Part shown: piece after piece, positions 17,285 through 25,907 of the stretch
Layout: the number at the start of each line of letters is the position of its first letter
How positions within the stretch are numbered: position 1 is the first letter of the stretch
From: Legionella geestiana
GTDB lineage: Bacteria; Pseudomonadota; Gammaproteobacteria; Legionellales; Legionellaceae
DNA length: 64,000 bases
Direction of reading: 5' to 3'
NCBI RefSeq assembly: GCF_004571195.1
Contig: NZ_CP038271.1
Span: 1,602,001 to 1,666,000 of the forward strand
Position numbers and translations under genes: made by a program
The notes under the pieces: generated by a model
Database searches by the model: none
Seen by the model: the letters and a program-made list of their open reading frames with translations, nothing else
What the model was told of the DNA's origin: nothing

Positions 17285-18587
17285 CGTTCAGTCGCGAAGA
17301 AATACGCTGTTTGGCGTGCTGGTAGTCGCTATCGGAGCATTTTTTTACTGCTACGAATTTGTTCTGCGCATCATCCCTGGTGCGCTGCAAAGCGAACTGA
17401 GTGCCGCGTTTGGGCACATTTCTGCCACCGCCTTTGGACAGCTGTCCGCATTCTATTACTTCGCCTATTCGCCGATGCAGCTGCCAGTAGGCATGCTGAT
17501 GGACCGCTACGGTCCTCGTCGCCTTCTGACCTTTGCCTGCCTTTGCTGCACCATCGGGTCGGTCATGTTCACACAGACGTCATCGTTCCTCATGGCGGGA
17601 AGCGGGCGCTTCCTTGTTGGCTTTGGTTCATCTTTTGCCTTTGTCGGTGTGCTCTCTCTTGCAATGAACTGGCTGCCACGCCGTTATTTTTCGCTGGTGG
17701 CAGGACTCATCACCACCCTTGGCATGCTGGGCCTCGTTTACGGTGAGGTCAAGATAACCAGTATGGCGGTCAATCTCGGCTGGCAGCATGTGCTGACCAT
17801 GCTGATTTACATCGGCATGCTGCTTACCGTCCTGACGTTTCTGCTGGTGCGTGATGGCCCTAAAGGCAGCTCGCACCTGCACAAGAATGCCCTGCCTGAT
17901 TTTTTTCGCAATGTCTGGGTTGTTCTTGCTTCACCGGAAATATGGCTCATAGGTTTTGTCGGTGCCTGCCTGTATACCTCACTTTCCGTATTTGGCGAGT
18001 TGTGGGGCAAGACCTACCTTGAGCAGGCGCATCACCTGACCAAAGTCGAGGCTGCCCGCACCATTTCTGCCATGTTTCTAGGCTGGGCCGTCGGAGCGCC
18101 GCTTGCGGGTTATCTGTCTGACCTTACCGGAAAGCGTGTGTTCCCCCTTGTGGTCGGGGCCGTGCTGGCGCTCTTTTGCATCAGTGCCGTTTTGTATTAT
18201 CCGGGACTCTCTCAAACGACGCTGGTTGCTCTGCTGTTTTTCTACGGGGTATTCAGCGGAACGGAAATCATTGTTTTTATCATGGGCAAGGAAAACAGCG
18301 GTGCGAGGCTCTCAGGCACCGCATTTGCCGCCGTCAACATGATAGTGACACTTGGTGGCGTCATTTTTCAACCGCTTGTCGGCAAGCTGCTGGATACGTT
18401 TGGCGATGCCGGTATGGTCGATGGCCAGCATATCTATACGGTGCTGGACTACCAGATAGCGCTTTCTGTACTGCCATTGTCGCTGCTGCTGGTAACCATT
18501 CTCGCCTTTTTTCTGAAAGACAAGCCGTCCGTGAGCAATCACGCTGCAGAATCAACCCGGCAAAAAGACTGTCTGCCCGAGAGTTGA
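17265..18587 (+). CDS. MFS transporter, second of a tandem pair
   Basis: A 440-residue major facilitator clearly paralogous to its upstream neighbour: YCYEFVLRIIPGAL, FGQLSAFYYFAYSPMQLPVG and LMDRYGPRRLL align throughout. The start overlaps the upstream gene by 20 bases; an ATG two codons in (17271) is equally possible. Two linked paralogs could form a heteromer or carry related substrates, as proposed for tandem Pht genes. A GC-rich hairpin follows the stop. Confidence 0.88.
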   Translation: MPMPHNDVQSRRNTLFGVLVVAIGAFFYCYEFVLRIIPGALQSELSAAFGHISATAFGQLSAFYYFAYSPMQLPVGMLMDRYGPRRLLTFACLCCTIGSVMFTQTSSFLMAGSGRFLVGFGSSFAFVGVLSLAMNWLPRRYFSLVAGLITTLGMLGLVYGEVKITSMAVNLGWQHVLTMLIYIGMLLTVLTFLLVRDGPKGSSHLHKNALPDFFRNVWVVLASPEIWLIGFVGACLYTSLSVFGELWGKTYLEQAHHLTKVEAARTISAMFLGWAVGAPLAGYLSDLTGKRVFPLVVGAVLALFCISAVLYYPGLSQTTLVALLFFYGVFSGTEIIVFIMGKENSGARLSGTAFAAVNMIVTLGGVIFQPLVGKLLDTFGDAGMVDGQHIYTVLDYQIALSVLPLSLLLVTILAFFLKDKPSVSNHAAESTRQKDCLPES

Positions 18588-18596
18588 TGTCCGTTT

Positions 18597-18625
18597 CCGG
18601 GTCGCCTTCGTTGCGGCCGACCCGG
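18597..18625. terminator. GC-rich hairpin between convergent MFS and dam genes
   Basis: CCGGGTCG (18597-18604) pairs with CGACCCGG (18618-18625) around a 13-base loop. There is no U-run on either strand, so this is at best a weak terminator or an RNA-stabilising stem at the convergent junction. Confidence 0.4.
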
Positions 18626-18672
18626 GATATCCACGCACCACGACCGCTTTAAAGCCCCCCTCATACTGTGCT

Positions 18673-19509
18673 TTATGGAAAGGTTGAAAGGGGGTGCTTC
18701 TCTTCAAAAAAAGCGAGCAGCTCAGGAGCAAATCCGCGTTGTGTCCCAAGGCAGCTGATGTGCCGGCGCACACGAAACGCTTCGATAGATGCATCAATGT
18801 AGTGTGTGCGTGTGAAGGGGGTATCATGATTGGATATCACTACCGGTACGCCGCGTTCTCTGGATGAGCGCGCAAGATGTGCCAGAGCAATATGGTCGTC
18901 TTCGCCAAAGGCGCTACCGGTATAGGTGGAAAAGTTCGCACTGGGAGAGAGTGGCACATACGGCGGGTCACAATAGATAATATCACCTGGTTCTGCCAGC
19001 ATGAACGTTTCGCGAAAGTCACAGTGTACAAAGCGTGCATTCTGGCTTTTTTGCTGGAAAAACTCCATTTCCCGGCGTGGAAATCCGGGTTTTGCATAGC
19101 GGCCGAAGGGTACGTTAAAGCCTCCCCGGCGATTGTAGCGGCATAGACCGTTATAGCCATGGCGATTCATATAAATAAAAAGCGCTGAACGCTCGCGGCT
19201 GTCCTTTGAGGCATTGAAGCGCTCTCGGAACGCATAATAACGGTCTTCAGTATTGTTTTGTGGCGTAAAAAAACTTTCGCACCAATCGATAAAGGCACAG
19301 CCATCCTGCTGTATGTGGGTAAAAAGCGCAACTAAATCAGGGTTCGCTTCGCCAAGGATATATTCCCTATAGCTCGTGTTAATAAACACGGCCCCCGATC
19401 CGGTAAAAGGCTCAATTAACCGTCTTCCCGGGGGCAGGACCGCAAGGATACGTGACAGCTGGCGATATTTGCCGCCCGCCCATTTTAGAAAGGGTTTGGT
19501 GGGATTCAT
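18673..19509 (-). CDS. dam: DNA adenine methylase (Dam family)
   Basis: Adenine-N6 methyltransferase expected to modify GATC. The 278 residues show the alpha-class order: FLKWAGGKYRQ and EPFTGSGAVF (SAM binding) at the N-terminus, then CDPPYVPLS with Asp181 of the catalytic DPPY, followed by NFSTYTG, typical of Dam. No restriction enzyme gene is adjacent, so it is a solitary methylase. It may guide mismatch repair together with the MutL encoded at 46531, whose endonuclease motif is degenerate. Target specificity is inferred from the family. Confidence 0.92.
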   Translation of the reverse strand: MNPTKPFLKWAGGKYRQLSRILAVLPPGRRLIEPFTGSGAVFINTSYREYILGEANPDLVALFTHIQQDGCAFIDWCESFFTPQNNTEDRYYAFRERFNASKDSRERSALFIYMNRHGYNGLCRYNRRGGFNVPFGRYAKPGFPRREMEFFQQKSQNARFVHCDFRETFMLAEPGDIIYCDPPYVPLSPSANFSTYTGSAFGEDDHIALAHLARSSRERGVPVVISNHDTPFTRTHYIDASIEAFRVRRHISCLGTQRGFAPELLAFFEEKHPLSTFP

Positions 19510-19635
19510 GGCGTGTGATTATAAACCTTAACACGGAAGTATTGCCTAAAGCGCGCGCTTTGGCAAATATCAGCATTTGGTGGTTTAGCAAGACTTACAC
19601 TACACTTTTCTTATGCAACTGCCAGGAGCCAGCCC

Positions 19636-20478
19636 ATGTGCCGATTTGTTGCCTATCTTGGAGAGCCTCTGCTGTTAGAAACAGCGCTGGTAAAGCCCGA
19701 AAACTCGCTTATCGCCCAGAGTCTCAAAGCACGCGAAACGCAGTTTCCGACCAATGGCGATGGCTTTGGTGTGGGCTGGTACGCGCCTGAGCTGAATCCC
19801 GAACCGGGACTTTTTACCTCCATTTCTCCCGCATGGAACGACAGAAATCTTTTGCATCTGACAGCCAGGATTAAATCGCCCTGCTTTTTTGGCCATGTGC
19901 GCGCTGCTGAAACCGGTAACGTCAATCTGGATAACTGTCATCCGTTCGCCAGAGGCCGATGGATGTTGATGCACAACGGTGATATCGGCAACTTTTCATC
20001 CATCAAGCGACACCTGCGGCGCATGCTTGATGATGATATTTATAACTGGATTCAGGGCAGCACGGACTCGGAGCATTTTTTCGCACTTTTTCTTCAGCTT
20101 TGCCGGGGTCGAGATGTCACCGATATTCATGAAGCTGCAAACGTACTGCGGGAAACCGTAAAAACCGTTAATGTGCTGGTAGAACAATACGGTCAGGGGG
20201 GCGTGTCTTTTCTGAACATTTGTCTCACTGATGGCGAACGCATGCTTGCAACTCGCTACACCACGAGCAGCAAAGAGCCCTCCTTGTCGCTTCACTATTT
20301 TGCAGGCACCCGAGAAGTGCCCGAAAGTGGTTCGAATGGTACGGTTATGCGCGACTGGCGCTGTGTGCTGCTGGCATCAGAAAAATTAAACTGCATTGAA
20401 TCCGAGTGGGGGGACATTCCCCACAATCACATGATTCTTGTCGACAGAGACTTGCAGATAGAATTGCAGCCCCTGTAA
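19636..20478 (+). CDS. class II glutamine amidotransferase (YafJ/EgtC-like)
   Basis: N-terminal-nucleophile amidotransferase of 280 residues. Cys2 directly follows the initiator Met (CRFVAYLGEP), so it should become the catalytic N-terminal residue after Met removal. NGDGFGVGWY, FGHVRAAETG and LMHNGDIGNF are the conserved glutaminase motifs. No synthase domain is attached, so the ammonia acceptor is unknown. It is divergent from dam across 126 bases. Confidence 0.9.
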   Translation: MCRFVAYLGEPLLLETALVKPENSLIAQSLKARETQFPTNGDGFGVGWYAPELNPEPGLFTSISPAWNDRNLLHLTARIKSPCFFGHVRAAETGNVNLDNCHPFARGRWMLMHNGDIGNFSSIKRHLRRMLDDDIYNWIQGSTDSEHFFALFLQLCRGRDVTDIHEAANVLRETVKTVNVLVEQYGQGGVSFLNICLTDGERMLATRYTTSSKEPSLSLHYFAGTREVPESGSNGTVMRDWRCVLLASEKLNCIESEWGDIPHNHMILVDRDLQIELQPL

Positions 20479-20656
20479 CGTTTGTGGCTGAAGAACCGCA
20501 TCTTTCTCAGGAGAGAAACCATGGCAAACTGCCATTATTACTCTCATTTTTCCGGCACATTCATAAAATACATTGTTGATGCAATAGTATAAAATCAGCA
20601 TCTTGCAAGACCCGGCAGAGCCCATATCTGTCAGCAGACCCCTGAATGCTGGTGAA

Positions 20657-21838
20657 CTACAAGATGGCAATATAGAGCAGCACCATTGCAGAAATCGCTA
20701 CCAGAGCAAGCGTCAGATTGCCACCAGGCACGATAACCCCTGCAGTTGTCACACGGCGCCCGCGCCAGGTCATTAAAACCGGAAGGACGAGCAGCAGCAG
20801 GACACAGCAAATGCCGGCGTAATTCAGGGCATTGAGGTAAATGCCCGGGTTAAACAGCACAACAAGAAGGGGTGGGGCAAAGGTCAAAAGCAGGACGGAT
20901 TTCCCTTCTTTGCCGGATTTTTTCAGCGACAGGCCATCGGCCAGAAAATCGTAAAGCCCAAGTGACACCGCGAGAAATGCCGTTATCATGCAGATAGAGG
21001 AAAAAAAACTGAAAAACGCACTGATGAGCGGATTGTGGAGTGCGCCGGTCAAAGCTACAGTCAGCCCGGAAGCGGCATGTCCGCTGTTACCAAGCTCAAG
21101 CAGTCCGCCCGTGCCCTCACGGTCGATGACGCCCATGATAACCGCATTCCAGAGGATGTAGCAGGCGAGCGGAATCAGAGAGCCAATGATTATCACCTTT
21201 CTTAGCGCCGGAATGTCATCCTGGAAGTAATCGCGCAGGCTTGGCACGATGGAGGCAAAGCCAAACGAAGTTATGAGAATCATCAGGCTGGCGGAGATGG
21301 TGTGCAGATCGCCGCCTCGAAGGGCCGAGGGTTTAATCCAGGGTGCAATCACCAGCACCAGCAGGAGGTAAACGCCAAGTTTGCCAAACATCAGGCCGCG
21401 GTTAACGAAATCCACTGAGCGAATGCCACGATAGACTACAAGGCTTAACACACCAGTAAACACAATGGCGGCCAGCCATTCAGGCGGTCGGAGCCTGAAT
21501 GCGCCAAGGATGCCCGCAAATACGTCACTTCCACCAGAGATGTAGGCGGCGAGCAGTGTGTAGAGCAGAAGCAGGCAGGCACTCCAGGCAAGAACTTGTC
21601 CGGGGAGCCCTAAGGTGGATTTGGCAATGGACACGAGATTGGAGCCGGGCGGCAGGCGAAGGCTTGCTTCGAGCAGCAGCAGGGCGCCGGTAGTCATGAT
21701 GAGCCAGCAGAGCACCAGAAAAATCAGCGAACCGGTGAAACCGGCACCGGCAGTGGCAACCGGCAGCGCCAGCATGCCGCCACCAATGGAGGTGCCTGCT
21801 ATCAAGAGGGTGCCGCCTATAAACCGTGAGCGTGCCAT
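20657..21838 (-). CDS. aromatic amino acid permease (TyrP/HAAAP family), copy A
   Basis: An eleven-helix hydroxy/aromatic amino acid carrier of 393 residues, importing tyrosine or tryptophan by proton symport. The N-terminus FIGGTLLIAGTSIGGGMLALP matches the TyrP/Mtr signature. GAGG lies five bases before the ATG. It is adjacent to a paralog on the same strand with a 73-base gap, so each may have its own promoter. Exact substrate is not determinable. The 178 bases downstream (20479-20656) hold no recognisable feature. Confidence 0.92.
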   Translation of the reverse strand: MARSRFIGGTLLIAGTSIGGGMLALPVATAGAGFTGSLIFLVLCWLIMTTGALLLLEASLRLPPGSNLVSIAKSTLGLPGQVLAWSACLLLLYTLLAAYISGGSDVFAGILGAFRLRPPEWLAAIVFTGVLSLVVYRGIRSVDFVNRGLMFGKLGVYLLLVLVIAPWIKPSALRGGDLHTISASLMILITSFGFASIVPSLRDYFQDDIPALRKVIIIGSLIPLACYILWNAVIMGVIDREGTGGLLELGNSGHAASGLTVALTGALHNPLISAFFSFFSSICMITAFLAVSLGLYDFLADGLSLKKSGKEGKSVLLLTFAPPLLVVLFNPGIYLNALNYAGICCVLLLLVLPVLMTWRGRRVTTAGVIVPGGNLTLALVAISAMVLLYIAIL

Positions 21839-21911
21839 GGTACCTCATTGCTCAAAAATAAAACATATTGTTGCATATCACACCCCAAACTGTCAAGCCT
21901 TGCCTCCAGAC

Positions 21912-23087
21912 CTAGAGCGTTAATAGCGCAAACCCAAGAAGCCCCACTCCACTTACAATGACGAGCCACAATACCACAGACTTTCCCGGTACGGTATATG
22001 CGCTTTGGTAGCGCCTGCGCCCCTGCAGACACATGAGTGCCGGAAGCAGCAGAAGGAGAATAACACACAGCGCTCCCGCAAAGCTTAAGGCATGTATCCA
22101 GACACCCGGAAACCCTAATACTATCAGCAATGGCGGCAGAAAAGTGAGTAAAAACAAAATGCGCCCTTCTTTCCCGCGGCCTTCCATGCGTAGCCCGTCT
22201 CCAAGAAAGCTGAACAGGCAGAGTGATACACCAAGAAAGGCGGTCAGCATGCAGATAGAGGTAAAGACATTGAATGCGGCAATAATTAACGGGCTTTCTA
22301 CGCGTGCTGCGAGCAGCGCGGCGAGCGTGCTGGTGGCGCGTTCACTTTGCATCAGCGGAATGAGCGCATTGGGTGTAATGCTGCCCATAATCACGGTGTT
22401 CCATGCGAGGTAGCAGAACAATGGGATAAGGGAGCCGATGAGGATAACCCGTCTCAGAGCCGTGATGTCGTCCTCAAAGTAATCTCGCAGGTTCGGCACA
22501 ATAATGGCAAAACCAAAAGAGGTGAGGAGCACCATCAGCGCGCCTAATCCCGCGAACAGCGAGCCGCCCGCGAGAGCGCCTGTGTCAACGTGTGGTGCAA
22601 TCATGACGATGAGAAGTGCGCAAATACCAAGTTTTGCGAACATCAGCACGCGGTTAAACCAGTCTACCCGGCGGATGCCCCCCCAGACAACCGCACCAAA
22701 TGCCAGCGTAAACGCGCTGGTGCGCTGCCAGGGAGCGCTTTCGAGGCCCATGCGCTCAAAAAGCGCGCCAAATACATCGGAGCCACCGGAAATATAGGCA
22801 CACAAAAGGGTATAGAGCAGAATCAGATAACTCACCCAGGTCAGCAGGAGCCCCGGCCTGCCAAGGGTGGCCGCTGCCATCGAGACCATGTGCGCGCCGC
22901 GCGGCAGGTAAAGATTGGCTTCCAGAATATAAAGCGCCCCGAGCGTCATCAGCGCCCAGCAGGCAAGCAGAAGGAGGGTGGATGGCCAGAAACCCGCTGT
23001 CGCGCAGGCAAGGGGCAGAGCCAGCATACCGCCGCCAATCGAGGTGCCAACCACGAGTAAAATCCCACCAATGAATCGGGAACGCAT
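21912..23087 (-). CDS. aromatic amino acid permease (TyrP/HAAAP family), copy B
   Basis: A 391-residue paralog of the neighbouring permease, with FIGGILLVVGTSIGGGMLALP at the N-terminus and the same eleven-helix plan. AGGAG lies six bases before the ATG. Legionella species commonly carry several such permeases and depend on host amino acids, so a tandem pair is plausible for substrate breadth. Upstream, 23156-23331 is a palindromic repeat element that separates it from the next gene. Confidence 0.92.
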   Translation of the reverse strand: MRSRFIGGILLVVGTSIGGGMLALPLACATAGFWPSTLLLLACWALMTLGALYILEANLYLPRGAHMVSMAAATLGRPGLLLTWVSYLILLYTLLCAYISGGSDVFGALFERMGLESAPWQRTSAFTLAFGAVVWGGIRRVDWFNRVLMFAKLGICALLIVMIAPHVDTGALAGGSLFAGLGALMVLLTSFGFAIIVPNLRDYFEDDITALRRVILIGSLIPLFCYLAWNTVIMGSITPNALIPLMQSERATSTLAALLAARVESPLIIAAFNVFTSICMLTAFLGVSLCLFSFLGDGLRMEGRGKEGRILFLLTFLPPLLIVLGFPGVWIHALSFAGALCVILLLLLPALMCLQGRRRYQSAYTVPGKSVVLWLVIVSGVGLLGFALLTL

Positions 23088-23155
23088 AACCTGCTCCTTT
23101 TGTTTGCACCATTACCGGATGGTAACAGAGAACAGAACCGTGTCAAAAGGATTGG

Positions 23156-23331
23156 CGTAACTATTCACCACATTTTGAATGCTTTAGGGGAAAAGTCAGA
23201 TTTGAGTGCAGGTTGTGCGAACGCATTACAAAAAAAGCGCAGCATACACCGGTATGTGAGCAGTTTTTTGTAATGCGTTCGCACAAGATGCGCCAAATAT
23301 GGCTTTTCGGTGAACGTGGTGAATGGTTACG
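23156..23331. repeat. 176-bp palindromic MITE-like element
   Basis: The whole stretch reads as a nested palindrome. The outer ends, CGTAACTATTCACCAC (23156) and the reverse of GTGGTGAATGGTTACG (23316-23331), differ at one base. The inner arms 23213-23235 and 23264-23286 are a perfect 23-bp inverted repeat beginning TTGTGCGAACGCATTAC. The 28-base loop itself contains CATAC/GTATG. It encodes nothing. It lies between two genes on the minus strand, so it could fold in RNA. Confidence 0.9.
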
Positions 23332-23337
23332 GATTGG

Positions 23338-24030
23338 CTATTTCTCGTAGGCTTTTATCATGGGTGCCGGTGCGGGGCAGTTTTTACAGCCCTTGGGCAT
23401 GACCACCCACTGAATTTCAAGGCGCCGGTTTTGCGCGCTTCCGTGAATGATGCGGTTATCGGAAATTGGATGTTTATCGCCGTAGCCTTCGGCCTTCAGG
23501 TACTGCGCTTTTACGTTATTGGCCCAGAGAAAGCCGAGCATGGTTTCAGCGCGCGCTTCCGACATGCGGAATTTATGCGCTCTGGAGCCAATTTCATCGG
23601 TAAATCCCGCGATGTAGACAGGGCTGTCGGGGTAATGACGCAGAAGCCTGATAATGTTGACGAGGCCCGGGTAGCAAAGCTCCTGCAGGCGTGCGGTATT
23701 ATAGACAAAGTATTGATCGGTAGGCACGATGAGCGTCATGGTGTCGCCGTATTGCACATACTGAATATGCTGCTTCGCAAGTGCCTTGATGATGGCGGGT
23801 TTGCTTTCGCGATAGAGTGATACCGCACCACCGACAGCGGCACCCGCGGCAAGCCCGACAATGGGATAGCCCGCTGCCGCACCCACGGCAGTACCTACAC
23901 CGGCAGCACCCGCCGTGCGGCGCACACCGGCGCGGTCTTTTTTAAAGTTATTGTAGGGGGGGTGGTAGCAGGCCGTGAGATTCAGCGCGAGTGCTGCCAT
24001 GATTGGCAAGCCAAAGCCTTTGCACGCCAT
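23338..24030 (-). CDS. OmpA-domain lipoprotein with glycine-zipper segment
   Basis: Predicted outer-membrane lipoprotein of 230 residues. A short signal ends in a lipobox (LNLTAC, Cys21). Residues about 40-75 are a Gly/Ala-rich zipper (AVGAAAGYPIVGLAAGAAVGG), and the C-terminal half is an OmpA peptidoglycan-binding domain (GFTDEIGS, SEARAETMLGFL, NRRLEIQWV). A purine-rich GAGAGG precedes the start. It is followed on the same strand by two cell-wall enzymes, so a role in anchoring the envelope to peptidoglycan is likely. Confidence 0.85.
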   Translation of the reverse strand: MACKGFGLPIMAALALNLTACYHPPYNNFKKDRAGVRRTAGAAGVGTAVGAAAGYPIVGLAAGAAVGGAVSLYRESKPAIIKALAKQHIQYVQYGDTMTLIVPTDQYFVYNTARLQELCYPGLVNIIRLLRHYPDSPVYIAGFTDEIGSRAHKFRMSEARAETMLGFLWANNVKAQYLKAEGYGDKHPISDNRIIHGSAQNRRLEIQWVVMPKGCKNCPAPAPMIKAYEK

Positions 24031-24063
24031 GCGCCTCTCTCCCGTCCTTAAATAATCCTTTCA

Positions 24064-24753
24064 TTATCCAGAAAAAAAATGCCAAAGTCCACCACGCCGC
24101 GGCGGGGTGCTGACACGCTGTAATACACGTTTCAAGAAAGTGGGCCCCGGGTCGTATTTGTCAGTCTGATAGGTGGGGTCACGCTCAAGCCAGAGCGGGC
24201 TTTTGCGAAACTTTAAATAGTCATTATGACCAATAACATGTTCAATGGCGGGGTACTTTGCTTTCAGGTAACAGACGAGAAAGGCATTGGCGCGCACCTG
24301 TGCGTCAGTCAAGTCATCTTTATCGTGAGTGCCGCCTATGTTTTCAATGCCGATAGCATAATGATTAAGGCCGATGACGTGGCGCGCCATCCAGTTATCC
24401 GGCATCAGCTGATAAATAGTGCCATCGCGGTCAACCAGAAAATGGCTGGAAACATTAAGGCGTCCGGGTAAATCTTTGGTGCGCGGAGAGCCGTCTGGAA
24501 ACTGTGAAGAGTTAAATACTCTGAAAGTTGCCTCGAGGCTCCCGATAGCCGTCCAGTGCAGCACAATCATGCGCGGCTCAATGCGGATGGAGCGCTGGCG
24601 AATGCCATAGTGTTCGCGCTGGTACTCGCGGGTTAGACGTATACGCTCAGCATCAAACACAATCGGCTTTTGATGAATGGGTTGCGGCGTGTGGCAGGAG
24701 AATGCCTCAGCACCGGCTGGAAGCAGCAGTAGCGCCAGAAGCAAGATTCTCAT
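24064..24753 (-). CDS. N-acetylmuramoyl-L-alanine amidase, Amidase_2 (AmiD/AmpD-like)
   Basis: Zinc amidase that cleaves the lactyl-peptide bond of peptidoglycan. The protein has 229 residues with a Sec signal (RILLLALLLLPAGAEA). The fold signature is visible: LHWTAIG with the first zinc His, SSHFLVDRDGTIYQL, NHYAIGIENIG, then EHVIGHNDY with the second His and YDPGPTF with the Asp. The gene start overlaps the stop of the upstream MltA-like gene by ATGA, so the two enzymes are coupled, pairing glycan-strand and stem-peptide cleavage. Confidence 0.9.
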   Translation of the reverse strand: MRILLLALLLLPAGAEAFSCHTPQPIHQKPIVFDAERIRLTREYQREHYGIRQRSIRIEPRMIVLHWTAIGSLEATFRVFNSSQFPDGSPRTKDLPGRLNVSSHFLVDRDGTIYQLMPDNWMARHVIGLNHYAIGIENIGGTHDKDDLTDAQVRANAFLVCYLKAKYPAIEHVIGHNDYLKFRKSPLWLERDPTYQTDKYDPGPTFLKRVLQRVSTPPRRGGLWHFFSG

Positions 24754-25787
24754 GGTTTCAGCACCATAATCCAGGCGTTAACATAATCCGGCAGGCCGCG
24801 ATTGGCTTTTTGAAAAGCCGCAAGCCCGCGATAACTGCCCGTGAGAAAGTCAACCTGGCAGAAGTTGCGGTGAAAAGCACCACCGGTGTCAGCCATGACG
24901 CCCACACGGGTGACGGGTGCTCCGCCGGCGCCCGGGTATTGCACCATCAGCAGCTTGCCAAGACCAAACTGTTCAAGGTCGGCTGCGAAGGTGGCTCCTG
25001 GTTCTACGGTGATTTTGTGCTCGGCATCACGACCATAACCTTTGACGCCGTCAACCGCCTTGAAATACCAGTAGCGCTCCTGCTCTAAGGGGGGAAGCGC
25101 GCGATTGTAAGGAATATTATTGCCACGGTGGACGTTAAAGGTCTGTGTGGTGTTATCGTCAAAATCGGCAATCAATGTCCCCTGCAGAAGAGCGGCTTCG
25201 AGGTCTTCGCGCGAAACCCAGGCGAGCACCGGCACCGCTTTCTTTTGGAGCGCACCTTTTAATATGGCCTGTTTGCCGTATTGAAAGCGGATGAGCTCAG
25301 GGTGTTTGCTGGCGTCTTCCAGACTTAAATGCGCTTCATCCTCTGGCAGTCCATAGAGGGCGAAGGGTGTCTGCGGTGTGCGCTGATGGCGCGCAGGCGC
25401 GCGGTGCACGTAATAGCGCGTCATGCGAATGCTGCCCTCGGGGCGGTTTGGAGTATTCACCCCCTTACAATCCGGGTACCAGCGGTAGAAGTCGAAGTGG
25501 CGGGCCACAAACTTAGGATCATTCATGCGATTTTGATGTTCGCAGACAAATTTCAGCGTCGCCTCCACCCGCGGGATTGGAATCGGAACGAGCAGGCCGG
25601 GGTGAATAACCGCCCTGTCAAGGGTCGCTTCTTTTTTCATATAGGCAAGTGTCTCACGCGCCGTGTCGCAAAGTGCGCGGGTGTCGGTCTGATAACGGGG
25701 AGTTGTGGCGGGTGAGGTTTTCACAAAGCGGGGAGAGGCATGGGCAGTGGCGGCCAGAACGCTCAGCAGAATAAGGAAGGTTTTCAT
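24750..25787 (-). CDS. MltA-like lytic transglycosylase
   Basis: Membrane-bound murein hydrolase family, 345 residues. I start at the ATG at 25787, which gives a clean signal peptide (KTFLILLSVLAATAHA); the open frame continues upstream without a start signal. There is no lipobox, unlike E. coli MltA. The C-terminal 3D domain contains VGVMADTGGAF with Asp300 in the position of the catalytic acid. KGYGRDAEH and the YWYFKAVDG region fit the MltA domain. It is coupled to the amidase gene. Confidence 0.85.
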   Translation of the reverse strand: MKTFLILLSVLAATAHASPRFVKTSPATTPRYQTDTRALCDTARETLAYMKKEATLDRAVIHPGLLVPIPIPRVEATLKFVCEHQNRMNDPKFVARHFDFYRWYPDCKGVNTPNRPEGSIRMTRYYVHRAPARHQRTPQTPFALYGLPEDEAHLSLEDASKHPELIRFQYGKQAILKGALQKKAVPVLAWVSREDLEAALLQGTLIADFDDNTTQTFNVHRGNNIPYNRALPPLEQERYWYFKAVDGVKGYGRDAEHKITVEPGATFAADLEQFGLGKLLMVQYPGAGGAPVTRVGVMADTGGAFHRNFCQVDFLTGSYRGLAAFQKANRGLPDYVNAWIMVLKP

Positions 25788-25907
25788 GCAGTGGCAGTAT
25801 AAAGTAAAGAGAGGATGCGTGCATGGTAGCAGGATTTTCAAATTCCTTAAAATACCGGGCTTCGAAGTGACAGGGGGCGCGTTTTGTCGCTCCCCCCGCA
25901 AAAGTTC

